A DNA stretch of 64,000 bases. It comes from Sinohyriopsis cumingii. Its lineage: Eukaryota > Mollusca > Bivalvia > Unionida > Unionidae. The notes under the pieces are model-generated. The model saw only the letters and a program-made list of their open reading frames with translations, was not told the origin of the DNA and searched no databases. A program made the position numbers and the translations under genes. Position 1 is the first letter of the stretch; each line of letters opens with the position of its first letter. Shown here piece by piece: positions 36,458 through 50,901 of this stretch. The stretch covers positions 38,685,144 to 38,749,143 of the forward strand of contig CM068831.1 of assembly GCA_028554795.2 (NCBI GenBank), given 5' to 3'.

Positions 36458-36831
36458 TTGTTTGAGAATCTCCATCCAGTTTAAAGTCTCCAATTTAGTA
36501 GACATGCATAAATCACACGGTTCAAAATAATTACATACTTCAACACATTCAACAAACGAGTGACAAGTTTAACATGACCGACGGAACCATTACGCTTTGC
36601 ATGACCCACGCTTCACCTCCTAGAGAGACTGGGGCACCTCGCAAGACGAGAACTATACCGCATAATAGAAAACATCATTCACGTTTTCAATTTCTCCGTT
36701 GATCATGGGGCTTGTGAAACTTTAATACTGGAAGCAATTTTTTCCACTGTCTCTTTCCGATTTTAGACTCCACCGACGATATTGGCGCGAAGAGGAAGGA
36801 TATGTAGCCTTACAAAGACAGCTACAAGGAT

Positions 36832-37091
36832 GCTACAATCATTGCTCACAATTTCTCTTGATACGACGGAATGTTTCCTTCTGAATCTATTCAAACGATC
36901 GCACCGATTATGGTTGGAGCCAGTCTAGTCGAAGTGAAATCGCGACAAATGCATTTTAAAGATTTCATGAATTATTTGGCCATGTGTTTGAAAAAAATGA
37001 CTAAAATATTTGGAATGACACATGGACAGAAGTTTCTTTCTTTTCTTTTCTTTTTCTATACCTACTTGGTTCCCTCAATCACAATCTGAAA
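36832..37091 (+). pseudogene. Polinton-type DNA polymerase B relic (copy 2)
   Basis: Counterpart of 15851-16110. The exonuclease motif with its internal stop and the following MHFKDFMNYLAMC segment are unchanged. Confidence 0.65.
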
Positions 37092-38785
37092 TGTTCTTTT
37101 TTAGATTTTACCATGGAGGAGTTGTACGAGCAAACATACAGACGACGCCCGAGGTTAGACAGACACAAATACTTCTGAATCCACTAGACAATTTCTTTGT
37201 ATAAAGAACCAATGCAACGCGCTTGCCATGCGATGAGGACGAATTTCGAAGAAAAGAAATCAAATACATCCATGTTTGTTCTTTGTATCTTTGAATACTT
37301 GGATAGTAAAATACAACGTGACCGTCTAGTTTGTAAAGCTTCAGATTAACGCAAATAATAATAATTGCGTCCAAACGAACATACCGCACCAGAGGTCTCA
37401 AAGTGGTCGATTTTATCAATCGTCATTTTTCAATAAACCATCTCACAGGGTCTTTGACTGTATGATTCATAGCTACATTGTTTGCATGCTTTGTAGCACT
37501 CTTGAAAGTGAAGACTTATACCAGATTGAATCAATACGTTTAAACACAACCTGGTTTGACACCTACGATAACACCCCTTAACGATGGGTGTAACATCAGT
37601 TAAAGAAATTAATATTTCCTTCAGATTTCTCTGTCGGATATCGTTTGTCTGTCGATTTCACTATTCGCTCAAAGAACAAAGAAAACAAAGGTATTTCTAT
37701 GAATGACTAGTTTAGAATTCGGAATTTACCAATTCTGCTAACTGCACGCATTTGCAGAGAGTTTGTCAAGATACAAGTGAAACATCATTTGAGGAATTTT
37801 TCTATAATTGCTATTTCCACAGTAGATGAAAAGTTATTCTTGGCAAATACTATCACAGACAGAAAACAACAACGTGAATATGAAGTTTACCACGCTACGG
37901 CTTTTGTCCTCACTGTTGCAATAAATTCAGTGGAAGGAAGTCAATGACAGTGTTGAGTTATTAGAGTATCAAGAACCGTTAACAGAACTGATTCCATCCA
38001 CGTCTATTCCATTATAGTTTGGACGACGGGTAATTTGCGTTTTAATGACGGCATTTTCGTCGGATTTCGGTTATCGAAGCGTAATAATTCCAAATTTATT
38101 TTCGTAAGTAAGATACGTTGTGTTAAAATAGCGATGAGCAAACGTTTTCATGCCCATGTTAAGAATACATTCGTCGATCATTAGTTCCGCTTTATACTTA
38201 TCAAGATGCGTGTATATGCAGTTGTTTATACCAGCAACTTTTCCATTGGGAAGATGTACATGACAGGAAATTTTCTGGTGTCGATGCATGGAAGCAAGAA
38301 GGAGTTAACTTACAAACACTGAGAGGTGAACATGAGATAATGATAAAAGCCGTAGTAGAAAACCCGAAACAGGATCTATTACAAATCCACGAAAGTAATT
38401 TCGTACAAATATAAAGGAAATGAGAAGAAAGACAATACCGGAGAAATTAGAGACACTAAATTTGTATAAATATAAGAAGACGACCATAGCTTGCACATAC
38501 ATTTAATGGGACAGACATTAAATCACGAACGGAATAATATATGCCGTATGTGTTTTAAATCTTCGAAAGAAAAATGTTTTCTTGTGTTTTGACACCAATA
38601 TTAGAAATGTTAGTCTAGCTTCAGATGTATTAAATGTATTTTGCATTTGATAATCTTTTCAGCATTCTCAACGTGTTACTATCGCTGCCTCGTCCTTCAA
38701 ATCCTCTAGTATCAAACGATAGACAAACATTTAGAAAACGTTGGGAGTCCTTGCATATTCGCAATTTCTTTAAAATGTTGATTTA
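37092..38785. other. Mostly unrecognised; contains the empty SINE site (copy 2)
   Basis: Counterpart of 16111-18054. Holds the single, uninterrupted ACGAACGGAATA at 38525-38536 and the unknown 72-codon minus-strand frame at 38071-38289. Confidence 0.6.
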
Positions 38786-39295
38786 TATATCGAGTGGTTC
38801 AAACAAACTAGAGCGTTTCATCGAATACAAATCGCATTTGTCTGATTGTCAAGCGTAAAATACCATGCGTTGTTACAAGGTGAGGTTTGCACTTTCTTTA
38901 AATTTCTTTCAATTAAATCGATTTTGTTTACAGAAGTCATTTTTCGTGAAGATTTTGGAATCGTGTTTGACTTCAGTCAAACCACATCGTGTCATCTTCG
39001 AGGAGATGTTAGAATAAGACGTAGAAGAATAAACCTTGGTTTAAACGCCACGGACACCATTGTAATGCCAGCACAACAGTTATTTCAAGCACATCCCAAA
39101 ATCAGTCCCAATGCTCATTATGTGCTATTGTTCAAATATGGAAGAAACAGATCACAGGTACATATGTTAGCCAAACAATTGAACCCTATGACTGATCTAT
39201 GACATTGCAACACCAATGCTTATTTACGCATCGATTTAGAACCAACAAATTCGCTATTATTTGAGACTACTTTGTACCAATTAGTTACACGTTAA
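38786..39295 (+). pseudogene. Polinton-type packaging ATPase relic (copy 2)
   Basis: Counterpart of 18055-18564. The C-terminal motif run is identical at protein level. The post-stop segment reads RIDLEP instead of RIDLKP. Confidence 0.67.
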
Positions 39296-41982
39296 GTGTT
39301 AATAATGATGTCCTGTTATTTACATTTCTCCTTTCGCATCATTCGGAAGAAAGGAAGAAAATTTAAAATCATCCTACACTTCTTTTTTTTTTTTTCTTCT
39401 TCAAATGGTAGCCCACACGACCTCCTTTCAATCACATTCTCCTGCCAAATTGTGTCGTAGTCCGTATGCCATCCGTTGCATTGAATGTTCTTGCGCATTT
39501 ATTATAAGCTGGTTTCAAGTGTTACGACTGTTTACTTTGAGATCACGTCAATTACTTTAAAACATAATCAACATACCCAAACTAACAAACCCATTTTGAA
39601 GAAAAAACAAAACAAAAAAAAAGACAATATGCAAACCAAAAATCAATTCATTTTTAACTGATGGATGTAATTGTTTATGAGGTGTCATTATTTTGTCCCC
39701 TTATATATAGAATCTTAAAAGAAAAAGCTAAATGAAGAAAAATATGAAAGGTCGCCAAAAAAGGCAACATCCCCACAAACAAAAGAATTGCCGCAGAAAG
39801 AAGAAAAGCTCCACGAAGAAAAGGGATAAAACAAATATCTTGACATAAAAGAGACGTGATGTTGCTACGTCGTGAAAGCACTATAAAACAAACGACGGCA
39901 TTGACTGATTGTGTCTCCTCCTGCAAGATGTATTTCATCTTCTCCGTTCATGATCATGCCTGCCAAATCTAATCTAATATCATTGTCCATTGGATGGGAA
40001 AATAAAAATTCATTTCTAAATGAACTATTTATACGGCAGCGACGACGTCTACTACTGTTCTAGCGGTTGCAAAGGTGGCCTTCTCTAAGACAAACGAAGA
40101 TAAAGGGCAAGTGCACTACAATGTTTTACAAGAAATGTCACTCCTTTTCTCAACACGAGTTTGTAACAATGATTTGCTACACTTAAAAAATTTGTCAAAA
40201 GCAAAATGTTTACTATCAATATAAGCTATGTGAAGTGAATTTTCAAACTTACCCACTTATCAACTTTATGTTTTATGTTATACGAGATGTTTGCCGTTTA
40301 TCACACACATATACCTACAACTTTACCAGAAACCATAACTATATACAATCCCCCATTTTAAATAGCTTGAAAAAATGGTCACAGAATCTAGCAACCCTTC
40401 CTTGCATAACTACCTCGGTGTGTGTATGCAAAAATGAGTAAGTGACAAACATTGTCGGTTTGGAAACGCAAACCATCAATGTTACAATGCACGATTTCAT
40501 AACATGATTGTAAATTCACTATAGTATGTTCTGTAATTGTTGAAAATCAGATCATATGCATTAGGTTTCCACACTGCCTGTCGACAATCAAGAAGGAAAG
40601 AAACATTTACGTTACTCGTTTTGAGTGATTTCATTGCTTTACATGCTATTTACACAGTGAGAGAGTTAGAGGAGGTTTTCTTTTCCAGGTCCTTATTCGT
40701 TTGAAAAAGGAAAACAACGTCCAACCAAAGTTGTTTTCGATGCAAACTGTGTCAGTAATATGTTAAAATACGTAACGGAATGTTTGGATAGCTGTGGTTA
40801 GAACTTACGTACTGTTTTCACAATCCATCGTGGACCTTTCTAGGAGCAGACAAGCACGTGATCTTCTGTTTAGGTCACTGGTCATGGAGTCACGTGCCTC
40901 GTCAGTATACATTGTCCCCGATGTTGCCCCCAACACGTGCGATTGTGACTTTGAGGTGTTTTTAAAAGCCAATTTCATGGCTGTTGACGTACTCTTTTTA
41001 CAGCCACTTAACGTCGGAGGTACCAACCTGATTGTTTTAGACTACCTCCCGATCCGCCTTTGTTTTATAATGAATATTGTCCTCGCTAACCACAAGCAGT
41101 GCCGCGTCTTTCTGAGAGTATCTACTGGCATAATAGATATGGCCACGGCAAGATAGTTTCTAAACTAAGCGGCAACTCACAGATATGTCACTTCAAGCAG
41201 TGTGCCGGGCGTCGGGCCTACAGCACTTCTGTGGACCAGTAAGTGAAATAAATGACGGTCAGCTGCTGGCCCAGCAGATGAAATCAATGAGTACTGATAT
41301 ATGAGTTGGACAAAAGTAGATGGTTTAGTATTGTCCGGAACCAGGTAATCAGTCTTATGAAAGCGGCGCTTAAAGAAACGCATATTCTTTACATGTTTAT
41401 AATGTCTTCTGTGGCCTTAAAACTCTGCACCGATAGCCATTACGTGGTTGTTGAGAAGGTTCAGTTATGTGAATGATCGGCAATAGATGTACAGACTCGA
41501 TTTCCGCTTGGTACTGCCATATAGCAACCGTGAAACATCTCTGATCCATGTGTGGTGTTGATTGTCATCGTAAACAAAGTATCCGCAGTTTGATGGTTTT
41601 AGCCTGACTTGTATCGGAGATGCACACAGGGTAGAGAGCATGAATTCAAGTCATTCATGTTCACCGCGATGGTATGGTTGAGGTCATCACTTTTGTCAGA
41701 GATCCTCATTGGAAACTTCAGTTTGTCAAAGAGAAAGGAATGTCTCATTCAAAATATCCCATGTCGAGTTCATAAGAACGGATCTGTTTGAAATCAACTA
41801 AATTTGGTGGTGTTAAAGTCATTTGCCATGAAACGGCTTGTACAGCGAAATTATTTTGCTAGGCCGCTAGCCTAAGTATTTGTTTAAAACTTTTCTATTC
41901 GATCAACAATCTTAGCGATTGTCATGATCATGCTTCAGTATCAGGTCGTCAAGGTCACCAGCCAACTTCATTATACTTTGCT
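39296..41982. other. End of unit: possible minor-capsid relic, otherwise unrecognised (copy 2)
   Basis: Counterpart of 18565-21314. The minor-capsid-like minus-strand frame is at 40805-41026. The 65-bp deletion junction (single AAAGAG) is at 41728-41733. Confidence 0.45.
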
Positions 41983-44476
41983 GGCAGATATGTAAGCGAG
42001 CATGTAACCTTAAAGCTAAGGTTAAAGATGACGTCCTTCTTTCAAAAACCCATCCATCAACGACAACTAGGATCAAAGTAAGCTTATTGCTGCGTGAATT
42101 ATTCAAATGTAATGCATAGCGGCCTCAAACTCCGAGTCACTCTTAATGTGATACATTGTATGACTCTGTCTAATTATGTTTTTAATGATGCGAATAAACC
42201 ACTTCTACATATATTAAGTTTATGGAGTGCTATTTCATACCAAACAAAGACATTTTGATCATGATTTAATGTTTCAAAACTGTAGAATAAATATGTATTT
42301 AGCAACGTCAAAATGCTAAGAGTTAAAGACGCCCTTAAGTTTCTACACGTTGTTTTTCAAATCACTTTAGACACTCCTAGAACTAATTGGTCCTGATGCA
42401 CAAACAAAGTTAAAGTCTAAAAGGATAGTGACTGTAAGAATTCAAAGAATTCGAGTGTATACAATCGTTATTGTTGCTTCTCCTTTATAATATTTGTACA
42501 TTGCAGGTAGGAATATAATAAAATGCCGCGGAAGTGTATTACGATTTATATATGCACAGTAGAGACAGATGTACCAACCGCAGATCAGCAACGAAATGAT
42601 AATTCTAAAACTCGTACGTTGATAGTGTTTGTGCTTTAGCGCAACCCTCACCTAGAATTATGTTGTGCAGTCAAGTTTCATGATAAGAAATACACAGTCC
42701 GATGACACTTCTTTGTGCAGACAAAATGCGCTAATATCTAGTTTGGAGTTCTATTTTTCGACGTACATGGATATTGTCAATTTGTTGCATAATGCATGCC
42801 ATAACTAATAGTACATTGTACAGTGCTGTGCTTAAAACAGAAGTATACTAAAAGATGTAACGTTTCGTATTCAGCCGATAATGTGGAGAAATTAAAAAAA
42901 AAAAAAGCACTGTTGAATCTGAATCTAATGTTATGCATTCTGTCGCACACACACATACATTCTAAAATACAGCTTGATATTATCTACAAATTAAAAAAAA
43001 GGTCAGGCATTGGTCTTCTTCCAGTTTTAATAGTATTACCGTTGAAAAATAAAATGGCCCTTTTTTGTACAATCGTGGAGTGCGCCAGCCAAGAATCGAT
43101 TTCACGTGCATTTTGCAATAACCACTTTGTCTGCTGCAAAAAAAAAATGTTTACATCTAAACTCCTCTCACCAAAAACTAAGATCCATAATTTTTAAACC
43201 ATATTGCAAGTGTCCGCTTGAAACAGCAATTGAATTGTGCGCATCGAACTCATGATGAACAGATTATCCTAAGTTTTAAAATCGATCAGGTCAAACATCT
43301 TATTTTATTCAACTTTATACAAGATTATTAATTTAAAAAAAGTTCAAAATGTTATTATCAGTTTAGCGAATAACTTATGGATACATAGTATAAATGAGCA
43401 ATACGTAGTAAAGATGAAAACAATGCATTCTCTTCTTTGATAACCAGCACGTAAAGAGAAAACTTGTATCGGAAATCATATCACCTCTAATGGATAATAC
43501 ATACAGAAAATCGGAGAAAAGGGATGAAATTGTCTCAAAATTAATATAGCATTTTGTTCATATTGTATAATGTATAATTTCATTTCAGATTAGTACAGTG
43601 CAATATTCATTATCATTTACAAGTGTGACAACTAAATAAATCTTATTGATAATTTTTCTTTAAAAAGTAGGAAACCTTTCCTCACGGAAAATACATTATT
43701 AATTAAATACGTATTTATTAAAAATGGAATCAAAATGTTATATTTTTTCAATAAGTAACATAATGCTTTTCCTGAAAAGTGTTCCATGCCGAATATGTAG
43801 AGATCGAAGAACACAAGATTACAAAACACAAGATTACAGATAAGTTACTAAACATATTGGGTAATAGCAAAGTTATCATACAGAACGAAACTGGAAACAT
43901 GACAATTGTTTTTCTTATTCCATGTATTCGACATCGAACTAGATCATCAGCCAATACATGTAGTTGTTGTAGAATAACGATGAATACGACAGGTTACATA
44001 ATATAACAAACTTAGGTATAGTGGATATCATCGTCATGGATATCGGACTACACATTTTGAACTGTTATCGTGGACACAGAGTGATTTAAGTTCACATAAC
44101 TTTTCCAATTACAACTAATGTGTATGGCATGAGTGACGCACCCATACTACATTCTTCAAGGTTTCGCATTTGTGGGCTTCATAGAAGAAAAGCTTGAATT
44201 GTTCCTCAGAGGTGGCATTGTGGCGTATCACCTTAGATATACGGTCAAGGACTTTGATGAGTTTCGTTTTGGCCAAGACGAATATTTCGTCCTGTCTTTC
44301 AAATAATTGAGCTTTGACAAGTAATAAAATTTCCAGTCACATAAACCAGATTGCATCCTAAAGCAGTTTTGCATGATGGCTGCAAATCTTCCGCCAGATC
44401 ATTAATATTTGGGTACAGCTATATATTATAATTCCTCTATGGAGTATTATGAACCATTCATGTCGAAGCTATGATA
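41983..44476. other. AT-rich stretch and gag-like fragment, no intact gene (copy 3)
   Basis: Counterpart of 1-2493. An extra A in the run near 43145 shortens the plus-strand frame seen in copy 1, which argues against coding. Confidence 0.55.
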
Positions 44477-45683
44477 AAAACATTACAATATGCATTCGTC
44501 TTGTCTCTGATTATAAAGCACTAACAAACAATGCCACCTCTGAGGAACAATTCAAGCTATATCATGCTTATGTGTTTTGACCAATCCCGTCCCTATAAAT
44601 AATTTAAGTGACACAGGAGCTTCTGAGAGTCTTTATTATCAGGTACTTCTTCTAATGAGTGTTCTTATTCAGGGAGAAAAGTGCGGCTTTGTTAATATTC
44701 ACTCTATTGTGTAAATTTGTCATCAGACTTAGTCTTCAGACCCGTGACAGTCGGAACAGTGTTTTACCCGTTGAGGGCATTTGTTTATCACTTGGCAACG
44801 ACCCAGCTAGACAAAAGGTTGTGGTTAATTCACTTGTAATTGACAAGACTTGTTTGGATCAGAAAGTCGATCCAACTGAAAAAGAATTCTCTGTTTTATA
44901 CCCAGCTTGTGCAGTTACCAGAGAAGAAAGCTTTTGAGAATGATATTGATAAGGAAAGTATTTCTTTATCTGACACATGTATTGATAAGGCTTTTGATGA
45001 GGTCACTTCACTCCTTGTTTGGATCAATCAAAAGGTATTGATCCCAGTTAAACTACTCATTTTCTTTTCTAAAAAGGGTGACAAACGACAATCACGGGTC
45101 ATCGAATACGAAAAAGATCATAAGATCTTTTTGTTTCAAATGGCCATTAGTGAAACTGAAGCCACTGAAGTTCATGTCTGTTATTTCATTAAAAATGGAA
45201 GTCTTATTAGAAAATGGATACCTGCAAATGGAACACATAAGCATGATATAGCTTGAATTGTTCCTCAGAGGTGGCATTGTTTGTTAGTGCTTTATAATCA
45301 GAGACAAGACGAATGCATATTGTAATGTTTTGTATTGAACTGTAGTTCCGAAATTTTACAGACAGGAAATACTTTGTCTGGCCCATGAAACTCATTTGGC
45401 TGGTCATTTTGGGATTAATAAGACTTATCAGAATATCTTGACTCACTTTTATTGGCCAAAAATCAAAAATGATGTTTGTAAATACTGTTGATATTGTCAT
45501 ACTTATTAAATGGTAGGAAAATACAATCAGAAGATATTTATGGCTCCTATTCATGCACTGTAAGTTGCACAACTGATTCCACTGGGAGTTGATGTCTGGG
45601 GTCTAAGAAAGGGAATGTATTTGATACATTCACTAACAAATATGGCACTTGATGATATTCTGTCTTTTGCCTAATTCGATGGC
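44477..45683 (+). mobile_element. Ty3/gypsy-like relic with 100-bp inverted repeat (copy 3)
   Basis: Counterpart of 2494-3700, with arms at 44477-44576 and 45232-45331. The protease and integrase zinc motifs are retained. Confidence 0.72.
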
Positions 45684-47291
45684 ATCGACGACATGCATTA
45701 GTCCACAACTACAAATTTAAACGACGTTTGGAGCGATGCTCAAAGAAAGGCAACTTAAGATAATATATGGTTCGTGTATTCTGTATTGATACTGTGATTG
45801 TATCCTACGATTATTTTGAATATTATCTGCCATGAAAATACAAATTAACAGGTCACAAACATTTAAGAAAACTAAAACTGCTTTAGCTGACAACTGATAT
45901 CGTAATATATTGTTGGATATATGATCCAACGACTGAAATGAGCTAATGCAGCTATAAATTCGATACAGTACACATAAATCCCTCTTGGCTTGCTTCACAT
46001 CCCGACCCAGTTAGGTCACGCATTTAAAATGAAATAATCCGATAGGCAAATGAAAAGCATTCTAGACGAGATGAAAATGTTGACAAAATATATGCACACT
46101 TGTATAGAAAACAAAGTCGAAAATAATATTTATTAAGGCACGCTGAAACAAGTCCACAAGTAACGACAAGGCACCAAACATGTATGCACTAGTAATGTTT
46201 GAAAGTTTAACTCTGCATTAGTCTAATGTCGTTATTTGTCCGTAAACAATTTTATTGTTAGTATTGTTGAGGCTTCAATTTGTATCAGATTATGAGCAAT
46301 ATTTATTTATAAGCTTATATTGCAAAGTCATCAAAGACGAACAATAAACGACTAATAAATATGCACAATCACTAGACTTTATATAGTCTGACTGGCAAGG
46401 CATCCTTTCTCTCCTTAGGTTGTATTTCAAACATGATTGCAATTTTATTAGTGTGGCTCATTTGACAACCTCTGTAATCTCCGTCATTATCAGTTGTATC
46501 AGTTGTCTATACATATAATCTTGAGCTTTAAGGACCAAATTGTCGAGGACACTTAAGAGACGCTTTAGCATGAAAATACACGACTTTTATTAACCCTTTG
46601 GTCGTAAACGTGCGCTATAACGAGCTACTAAACACGCTCATGGCATGACTTGAGATGGCTTCTTCCAGGGAAACTAACAAAGTTTGAATATTTCTTTCAT
46701 TCGTCTTCGTGTGATTGTATTTACATTTTAGGGATAGGAAGGTAACAGGAAATATTAAGACAAAAGAGAAGTGTGCTTTCGAGAGCAAGATGTTTAAAGT
46801 ACATGTGTTAATGTGTGTGCAAATTATAGACCAAATTCAATAATCTTCGGAACCATGGAGACAAAGGAAAAGCTGTTCAGTAATGAAGATGCTGTATAAG
46901 CAGAAACGGATAGCCATAATTATGAAGACTTTTTTTTAAAAAAATCTGAATGTATTAAACATTAAAAGCATCATCCTTGATTCATCCTGCAATCAGATCA
47001 GAAGTGTTTGAAAAAGCGATAATAAACAATGAAAGCACATTTTCTCATTACCTTCAATAGGTGGAATGTAGGAAAATATTGTGGGAAAACCCGCCAAGCA
47101 AGCAAGTCAAACTTTAATTCTCTGGCAACTTGATCAGTAGACGCCCGGATAAAATAATTTAATTAGTATCATAATGTATATTTTATGAAAAATTACTTGG
47201 TTGGAGTAAGATGTTGAATTTGTTACCTTATCGAGACTAAAAATGTGTGTGTGGTTTGTATTTTAGAAGTAGAGTTACTAATTGTTCAGTC

Positions 47292-47293
<2 letters not shown>
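45684..47293. other. No recognisable gene (copy 3)
   Basis: Counterpart of 3701-5310. It keeps the CTCATGGCATGAC stretch lost from copy 2. Confidence 0.5.
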
Positions 47294-47327
<34 letters not shown>

Positions 47328-47352
47328 TAATAATAATAACAATAATAATAAT
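47294..47352. repeat. (TAA)n LINE tail microsatellite (copy 3)
   Basis: 59 bp, interrupted by one TGA and one CAA triplet; the shortest of the three. Confidence 0.85.
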
Positions 47353-50300
47353 GACTTTGTATAGCGCCTAATTTTTAGAAGCTCTAAGCGCTTTACAACA
47401 TTAGATAACACATACAAGATTTAAAAAAAAACATAATGATATGATTACTAACACAAACACCATAAAATTAGAAAACATAGAAAAAACATGCGGAGAATAT
47501 TTAAGGTAGCAAACATTATTAGGTCTTTAAGTTTAATCTTGCAGTCGAAATAAGTGTTTTGAGAGCACTATTGAATGTGATCACTGTGTCTTTGTGTCTA
47601 AGTTCATTGGGCAATTCATTCCACGTTGCTGGGCCCTGGTATGCAAAAGAACGCTGTCCATATGACTTTGTTTTCATAGCGGGAATAACGAGTATACGAT
47701 TGTCAGAAGAGGAGCGTAAGTATCTTGCTGGTGTGTACACATGGGTGAGGTCGCATAGGTATGTTGGACTAGAGTCCGTCAGTGAAAAGAAGCACAGAGA
47801 ACAATTTTGTGTTTGATTCTGGATCGAATGGATAGCCAGTGTAGGGTACAGAGCAGCGGGGAGGTGTGCTGTGATCGTGGTACTCTAAGTATGATCCGAG
47901 CAGCTGTGTTTTGAACTTTTTGAAATTTTTGAAATAGATATTGTGATGAAACAGACAGAACTGAGTTACAATAATCCAGTCTTGAAAGTACTAATGAACA
48001 CACAAGTGTTTTAGTGGCATCAACTGAAAGATATTTGCGAATGGAGCTGATGCGTCTCAGCTCAAGATATGCAGCCTTGCATATGTTCATGACATGTTGG
48101 TGCAATGTGAGAGTACTGTCCAGAGTAACACCTAGGTTTCGTACTGATTGTGTGAATTTAATGTTGGTGTTGCTGATATTTATTGTTTGAGGTAAAGGAT
48201 GTGAATGAGAACGTCTTTGTGTTGTAATCAGAATGGCCTCAGTTTTATCATCATTCATCTGCAGCTCGTTACATGTCATTCATGATTTCATATCAGAAAT
48301 GCACCTCTCTACACCTTGGATGGTAGCATCAACTTCAGTTGGGTGGCTGGATTTTTATATTTGGGTGTCATCAGCGTACAATTGGTGAGATACTGGATGA
48401 TGATCTATGACACTTGAGAGCGGAAGAGTGTATAAAATGAAGATAACAGTTCCCTTGTGGAACACCACAACATGGATCAACTGTGCATGGGGTGTATTCC
48501 ATTTGCAGACACAATTTGTGTCCTGTTGACCAAGTAGGACTTGAACCACGGTAAGGATGTTATCATGAATGCCAAATACATGCTGAAGACCGTGAAGTAA
48601 AATATCATGGTCTATTGTGTCAAATATTGTAGAAGTGTTCTCCATGGTATAGCAGTGTTGGGGACCAGCTTCGCACTGCTAAAAATCAAGGAGGGTGAGA
48701 ACTGTAATCTTTCTGCTATCCAAAGCAGAGAGAATGTCATTAACTACTTTTAGAAGAGTAGTTTCAGTACTGTGGCAAGGGAGATATGCAGATTGTACAT
48801 TGCTAAGAAGACTATTTTGAAGTCAGATGAGAACCAAGCTGGGATAGAACAACCTTTTCTAAGATTTTTGATATGAATGGGAGATTAGAATCTGGGCGAT
48901 AGTTCTTTAAATCGTTATGGTCTAGTGTTGGTTTCTTCAGCAGAGGCTTTACAATGGCAGTTTTGAAAAATGATGGGAATTCCCCTGATGAGAGAGAGGT
49001 ATTAATAACATCAGTAACATCTAAGCACTAAAGCCCCAGTGATGTTGGAATTGGATCAAGTTCACATGACTTAGGTGCACTCGTCATCAGGATTGTACGT
49101 ACGAAATCCATAGAGACAGGTTCACATGCTGTTAATGGTTGCCGCTCAAATTCTGTATCGCAACTGTATGGTGACGACGAGTTAATTGAAATTGTGGTGT
49201 AAAGTTTATCTCTAATGGTTTGTACTTTGTCACGGAAGAAATTTGCAAAGAGAGAAGGTATTTGGAAGTGGTGTAGATTTGTTCCTCTGCCATTAGCTTC
49301 TTAGTAATCTCGATGAGCTCTTTGCAGTTGGAACTTTCCATGATCTTAGTAGTGTAGTGGGCTGATTTCGCTGCATGGACTATATTTGTGACATTCTTCT
49401 CTTTTAGCAGTGCGACGCTGGTCCCCAACACTGCTATACCATGGAGAACACTTCTGAATTGATACTCGGCACTTGGTAGCTGGGGCATGTTTGTCGAGCA
49501 ATGAACGCAGACAGTTATCGAGTTGTTCTGCGGTAGGAGGTAAGCAAGTTGTGAGGTTAGCTTGGATGTCGTGCATTAGTTTGGTTCTATTTATCATACA
49601 GAGATTTCTCTTAGTAGCAGATAAAGGTGGAGGGTTAGGGACTGATACGTCAAGATGGCATATAATGCAGAGGTGATGTGATGCAAAGTTCATAGGATAC
49701 CAGGGAGGACCGTAGAATGTTATCATCAGGTCTATGAAGAATCCAGTCTAAAATGTGACCATGTTTATGGGTGGGTTGGTTAACTGGGTGGGTTGGTTAA
49801 CTGACTGTTTGAGATTGAAGCCATTAATGGAATCTATGAGTTTTGATGTGTTTGGGTTCCCGGAACAGTCAAAGTGAAAATTGAAATCTCCAAGAATAAT
49901 CAGGTTGCCACCTATAGAATTTCCATACTCCAGAAGATTCGGAAACTGCTCCAAAAAAGTGAGATTCAGTCATCTTGTTTTTTCTACTAGGAGGAGGGCA
50001 GTATAGGCAGAAAATATGGACTGACCTTTGCTCCAGTGTGAGTGTGGTTTGGACTAGTTCCAACAATGTGTGGTCGAAATTGAATGTTGTGGTGTGGTTA
50101 AGACGTTTGATCATGGAGTTCTTTGTGATGATAGCAATTCCACTTACGCATGAGTTACGTGGAAACGACTTGATGGAGTAACCAGTGGGTGTTAGATTTG
50201 CACACTTGGGCTCATTGCCTGATGTTTTTAGCCATGTTTCTGTCAGGAAAAAGACGTCAATATTCTGGTCGTTGATAAAATTAACTATTCTGTGCGCTTT

Positions 50301-50901
50301 TGCGGTGGTCCTACTGATTGGGCATTGAACAATGCAATTCGCAGAGGTATCTCTCGGATAGTTGACACGAAGGTTGATTTTAATTAGGTTATCTAAATTA
50401 ACAGTCGAATTTTTAAATTGTCGAGCCGAAAAGGGCATAAGGGAGATAACTGGAATACTTCTTCCTGTTCTACGCCGGCCAACTTTGAAACAACTTTTCT
50501 CTTTTCGCTTCTTTTTACATTTAGGTAATGATGGATGCAGTCCCAGTTCGTTTAGTCTAGAGCACAATGTAGTGTGGAGAGCCAAGGAGTGGTCATTTAA
50601 AGCAATTAATGAGGGTCCATCAAAGCATAAACGGGTTGACTGGTGAGTATCACGTGATGGCGGTTTGTTCAAATGGAAGTTGTAGTAGTGGAGCAAGACA
50701 GCTGAGAAAAAGTCTAATTGTTCTCGTTTCCAAAACAAGGAGATGAAGAAACACATACGAACTGAACAGCCAATACATAATGAACACAGAAACGCAGACG
50801 AAGACAGCCACCGAGCACAAATATCATGAAAACGGCACAAAAACGGAACAGCTGCATCAAGCCGGTTAAGCAATAGCGGCCATCTTTGTGATATCACTAA
50901 T
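47353..50901 (-). mobile_element. CR1/L2-like LINE, decayed (copy 3)
   Basis: Same structure as 5379-8914. The 54-bp inverted pair is at 48631-48684 and 49402-49455, with one mismatch in the latter. It retains 11 bp (GAGGGTTAGGG, near 49628) lost from copies 1 and 2. With these bases the linker reads LDVSVPNPPPLSATKRN, the expected CR1/L2-type sequence, so copy 3 is ancestral here. It has the 17-bp duplication shared with copy 2, a private 14-bp deletion near 50377 and a private extra A near 49957. Confidence 0.88.

Larger units (their letters stand above)
21315..41982. repeat. Tandem array unit, copy 2 (20.7 kb)
   Basis: Second full unit, 20,668 bp, in the same orientation as copy 1. It shares the RTE deletion, the 65-bp deletion and the empty SINE site with copy 3. 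It shares an 11-bp LINE deletion with copy 1. It also has private differences in its first 5 kb, for example a shortened stretch near 25968 where copies 1 and 3 keep about 8 more bases. Confidence 0.98.

Noticed and set aside
49628-49638. Telomere-like GAGGGTTAGGG as an insertion of telomeric DNA in copy 3
   Set aside because: The bases restore the expected LINE reading, so copy 3 is ancestral and copies 1 and 2 carry a deletion.
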